Of a DNA stretch of 64,000 bases, positions 61,387-64,000 are shown piece by piece. The stretch is from positions 620,001 to 684,000 of the forward strand of contig LS483371.1 of the NCBI GenBank assembly GCA_900475325.1, given 5' to 3'. The translations under genes and the position numbers were made by a program. This DNA comes from Paucimonas lemoignei (GTDB taxonomy: Bacteria; Pseudomonadota; Gammaproteobacteria; Pseudomonadales; Pseudomonadaceae). Numbering within the stretch: the first letter of the stretch is position 1; every line of letters begins with the position of its first letter. The notes below the pieces were generated by a model. It did not search any database and had not been told where the DNA came from. It saw nothing but the letters and a program-made list of their open reading frames with translations.

Positions 61387-63090
61387 TCAATCAACACCCA
61401 CCTCCAGCAATATCCGCCCGCTTGAACACGGTGCATCGCCGTTGCGGAAGGCGAAGTAGAGCTTGCCGCGTTCGGCGTCGAAACGCAGGCTCAGGCTGAT
61501 CCGGTCACCAGGGCGCACCAGTTGTTGAAACTTGAGCACTTCCATGCCCGCGAATTTCGTCGGGAGAGCCATCAGGCGCTGGCCGATAGCCAATGCCCAG
61601 TCGACCTGAACCACACCGGGCAATACAGGGGCTGTCGGGAAGTGCCCGCTGAAATACGCCAGGTCCGGCGGCACGCCGAGTTGCAGGTGCCACTCACCTT
61701 CGATCAGCGCTTGGCTGAGGACTTCCGGCTGCTGCGCACGCGGAGCCAGCAACAGTGCCTGGACATCGGCCTGTGGCAATTTGCCCTGAGCATTGAGTGG
61801 TAATTGGCGCACCATGCGCCAGCGCCGAGGCAGGGCAATGGCCTCGCAGTGGGCGCTCAAGTGTTTACGCAAGGTTTCGGTCAGCGTGCGTCGGCCCTTA
61901 TTACGCAAGGCATGCAGGCCGCTGTCGCTGAGCACCAGCAACGCACCCAGCGAGGCACGGTTTTCCTGAATAACACCCAGGCGCGCTTCGCTGACCCATT
62001 CATGGGCCACCAATGCGTGCTCCAGCAGGGGGAGGGAAATGCGCTTTTCTTCGAGTTTCACGACCCGGTCCAGCCTGCCCAGCAACTCGAATCGGCCGTC
62101 GGCGTTCAAGCGAACGGCGTCGGCAGTCTGTTCAATATGGCCCGCTGGCAGATAAGGCGAACTGATGCGCAACGCGCCGTCAGCATCTTGCCCCAGTTCG
62201 ACGCCCGCAAAGGCTTGCCACAGGCTTTCACCCTGGCGCCAGGCGATACCGCCCGTCTCGGAGCTGCCCAGAATTTCAGTCGGCCATTGCCCCAGGCGCT
62301 GTTGCAGGCTGCTGGCCGCTTCGGCGGGCAGGGCGCCGCCGGATGAAAACACCCGTCGCACTTTGCTCAAACCTGGCCAGTCGAGGTTGTCACCCATACG
62401 CTTGAGCAACGCGGGGCTGGCAACCCAGGCAAAAGTTGGATGTTCGCGGCTGGCGCGTTGCAGGTCTTCCGGGAATGGCAGTTGTTTGCGCATGAAGGAC
62501 CGCCCGGCACTCAGTGGCCAGAGCACGCGAAACAACAAGCCGTAGATGTGTTGGGTGGCCACGCTGCCGATGATGCACGCCGCCCCCAGTTCCGCGCCCC
62601 AGAGTTCTTCCAGTGCCTGAACTTCGTTCGCCAACTGGCGCAGACGCTTTTCGATCAGCTTGGGTTCGCCGCTGGAGCCCGACGTGCACAGGCTCAGGCT
62701 GCAGGCGTCCAGATCCAACAGGGCTGGTGGCAGCGGATCGGCCAGCAATTCCTGCAGCTTGCTGTCGCCCGGTTGGTCGGTGAGCCAGCAGTCGACCTCG
62801 CCGGACCAGCGCTCGCGGGTCTGGGCCTGCAGGTCGGCGGGCAGCAACACACTGACGCCCGCTCGCCACGCCGCAAACAGGGCGACAGCCAGCTCGCCCG
62901 CATCTTCAAGGTGCAAGGCCAGGCGCTTGATGCCACGTGCCTGTAATCCGCCCGCAATGCTCAAGGCCTGGGTGCAGAACTGCCCGTGGTTCAGCTCGGG
63001 TGCCTGGGTCAACGCGCGGGCTGGCTGCGGGTCGAGCAACAGGCGTTCAGGGTTTATCCAGTCAACAACCATCGGGTTCATGCATTCCAT
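61387..63090 (-). CDS. Acyl ligase fused to a FabZ/ApeI-type dehydratase
   Basis: This 567-residue protein has two catalytic parts. Residues 1 to about 450 form an AMP-binding ligase with TSGSSGEPK, GSSETGG, GRLDRVVKLEEKRI and a C-terminal NAQGK Lys, which would activate the aromatic starter acid. Residues about 455-567 form a hotdog dehydratase with the catalytic His in SGHFPTAPVLPGV. The two functions are separate genes (ApeH and ApeI) in the E. coli cluster. ATGs at 63090 and 63081 are both possible starts. Confidence 0.85.
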   Translation of the reverse strand: MECMNPMVVDWINPERLLLDPQPARALTQAPELNHGQFCTQALSIAGGLQARGIKRLALHLEDAGELAVALFAAWRAGVSVLLPADLQAQTRERWSGEVDCWLTDQPGDSKLQELLADPLPPALLDLDACSLSLCTSGSSGEPKLIEKRLRQLANEVQALEELWGAELGAACIIGSVATQHIYGLLFRVLWPLSAGRSFMRKQLPFPEDLQRASREHPTFAWVASPALLKRMGDNLDWPGLSKVRRVFSSGGALPAEAASSLQQRLGQWPTEILGSSETGGIAWRQGESLWQAFAGVELGQDADGALRISSPYLPAGHIEQTADAVRLNADGRFELLGRLDRVVKLEEKRISLPLLEHALVAHEWVSEARLGVIQENRASLGALLVLSDSGLHALRNKGRRTLTETLRKHLSAHCEAIALPRRWRMVRQLPLNAQGKLPQADVQALLLAPRAQQPEVLSQALIEGEWHLQLGVPPDLAYFSGHFPTAPVLPGVVQVDWALAIGQRLMALPTKFAGMEVLKFQQLVRPGDRISLSLRFDAERGKLYFAFRNGDAPCSSGRILLEVGVD

Positions 63091-63091
63091 T

Positions 63092-63637
63092 TCATGCCGC
63101 GCCTCTGACTCGACGGCGGACCAACCATTCGCCTGCGAACAGCAGGCCCATCAATCCGTATGAAATCAGCCCGGTGTACAGGGCCCACCAGGTCAGCGGT
63201 GCCCAGAGTGTCAGCGCTGCTGCCGTCAGCCCGTTGGCCATGAAGAAACAGCACCAGACCTGCGTGACCTGCCGGGTGTAGCGAACAGCGACGTCGGGCA
63301 GCACCGGCTCGCGGATGCGCGCCAGGCGCTCAACGATGGGCGGCCCGTAGATCAGGCTCATGCCAAACAGGCTGAGCATCGAGGCGCTGATCAGTACCGG
63401 GTACCAGCGCAGCAACCCGGGGCTGTCGAACACACCCAACAGCATGCAGAAAACCAGCGCGATCAAGGCGGTGATCAACGTGCCAGGGCGCCTTGCAGCC
63501 GTCAGCGCGCGACCCAGCCATAAAACGCCCAGCAGCAGTGCAAATTGCCAGGGTGCAACATGGGCGCTGCCGTAATACACCGCGAACGGGTACAGCACGC
63601 CTGCCAGCAAAAGACTCAGGCCAATCAGCCGCTTCAT
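63092..63637 (-). CDS. COG4648-like inner membrane protein
   Basis: This 181-residue protein has about six membrane helices and lies between the carrier-protein and ligase genes, as in other aryl-polyene clusters. Its biochemical role is not known. It overlaps the carrier gene by four bases. Confidence 0.7.
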   Translation of the reverse strand: MKRLIGLSLLLAGVLYPFAVYYGSAHVAPWQFALLLGVLWLGRALTAARRPGTLITALIALVFCMLLGVFDSPGLLRWYPVLISASMLSLFGMSLIYGPPIVERLARIREPVLPDVAVRYTRQVTQVWCCFFMANGLTAAALTLWAPLTWWALYTGLISYGLMGLLFAGEWLVRRRVRGAA

Positions 63638-63888
63638 GCGGCGGTGTTGACCAGACGGTAGACCGCCTCGACCACATCATTGACGGTGCGCACGGTCTTG
63701 AATTCTTCTGCGGCGATTTTCTTGCCGGTCTTGCGTTTGATATGGTCGATCAGGTCCACCGCATCGATGCTGTCAATTTCCAGGTCCTGATAAAGGTTGG
63801 CCTGCAGAGTGACTCGCTCAGGTTCAAGTTCGAACAACTCAACCAGCGCAGTGCGCAGGGTTTCGAAGATGTCTTCACGGGTTTGCAT
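63634..63888 (-). CDS. Acyl carrier protein
   Basis: This 84-residue carrier has the phosphopantetheine site Ser in DLEIDSIDAVDLI near 38-43. The ATG at 63888 has GAGGA six bases upstream; the longer frame begins with an upstream TTG. It is one of two adjacent carriers, matching the ApeE/ApeF pair. Confidence 0.9.
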   Translation of the reverse strand: MQTREDIFETLRTALVELFELEPERVTLQANLYQDLEIDSIDAVDLIDHIKRKTGKKIAAEEFKTVRTVNDVVEAVYRLVNTAA

Positions 63889-63897
63889 GTCCAATCC

Positions 63898-64000
63898 TCA
63901 GGCCGCTTGCCGGGCGCTGACGAACGCCGCAAGGCTGTCTACGCTAGTGAAATGATTGCGGGTGTCCTTGGCGTCGGCGTCGATCTTGATGCCGTAGCGT
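63898..64000 (-). CDS. Second acyl carrier protein (partial, C-terminal end)
   Basis: Only the last 33 codons are in the window. They read RYGIKIDADAKDTRNHF then TSVDSLAAFVSARQAA and a stop, which is the usual end of the first carrier protein of aryl-polyene operons. The phosphopantetheine site lies beyond the edge. Confidence 0.7.
   Translation of the reverse strand, partial: RYGIKIDADAKDTRNHFTSVDSLAAFVSARQAA

Overview
The window is chromosomal DNA of a Pseudomonas species. Three things show this: the core gene order (pha cluster, DUF971-hslU-hslV, SPOR protein-argS-priA-rpmE, maeB-ponA-pilMNOPQ-aroK-aroB-damX-gltB-gltD, hemE), the GC-rich codon use, and many Pseudomonas-type REP/REPIN repeats between genes. 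I see no rRNA, tRNA, insertion sequence, prophage or CRISPR array.

Layout. (1) 1-3713: an AT-richer accessory block with its own promoter, a 21-codon peptide gene, an intergenic hairpin, a SagB-like flavin oxidoreductase, an AurF-type diiron N-oxygenase and a Bcr/CflA-type exporter, all overlapping or tightly spaced. It looks like a small, apparently undescribed peptide-derived natural-product operon, and it is the strongest candidate for a new system here. (2) 3996-10836: the medium-chain polyhydroxyalkanoate locus, with phaI-phaF converging on phaC1-phaZ-phaC2-phaD. (3) 11184-18673: DUF971 protein, HslUV protease, SPOR-domain protein, ArgS and PriA, all on the minus strand. (4) 18840-39085: rpmE, an exported nuclease, malic enzyme, PBP1A, the type IV pilus assembly operon pilMNOPQ, shikimate genes aroKB, a DamX-like protein and glutamate synthase gltBD. 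(5) 39606-42413: a large DUF6543 (dermonecrotic-toxin-like) protein with a distinct C-terminal segment. (6) 42645-46090: hemE and a divergent YnfM-like exporter / LysR regulator pair. (7) 46357-64000: a long minus-strand operon for an aryl-polyene-type pigment, running off the right edge. It holds two carrier proteins, a ligase-dehydratase fusion, a glycosyltransferase, an acyltransferase, an aromatic amino acid ammonia-lyase, a thioesterase, LolA-like and MMPL lipid-transport proteins, an antiporter, a flavin halogenase-like enzyme, a methyltransferase, a DUF3261 lipoprotein, two ketosynthases, a dehydratase and a ketoreductase.

How the genes work together. In region 7 the ammonia-lyase and acyl ligase would supply and load an aromatic starter. 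The ketosynthases, ketoreductase and dehydratases would build the conjugated polyene, the methyltransferase and halogenase would decorate it, and the acyltransferase, glycosyltransferase and Lol/MMPL-type proteins would attach it to a lipid and move it to the outer membrane. In region 1 the peptide would be the substrate or scaffold, the two redox enzymes the tailoring machinery, and the MFS protein the exporter; this assignment is inference.

REPINs of at least three head-sequence classes sit in most intergenic gaps. One lies inside the 5' end of the LolA-like gene and is read through in frame.
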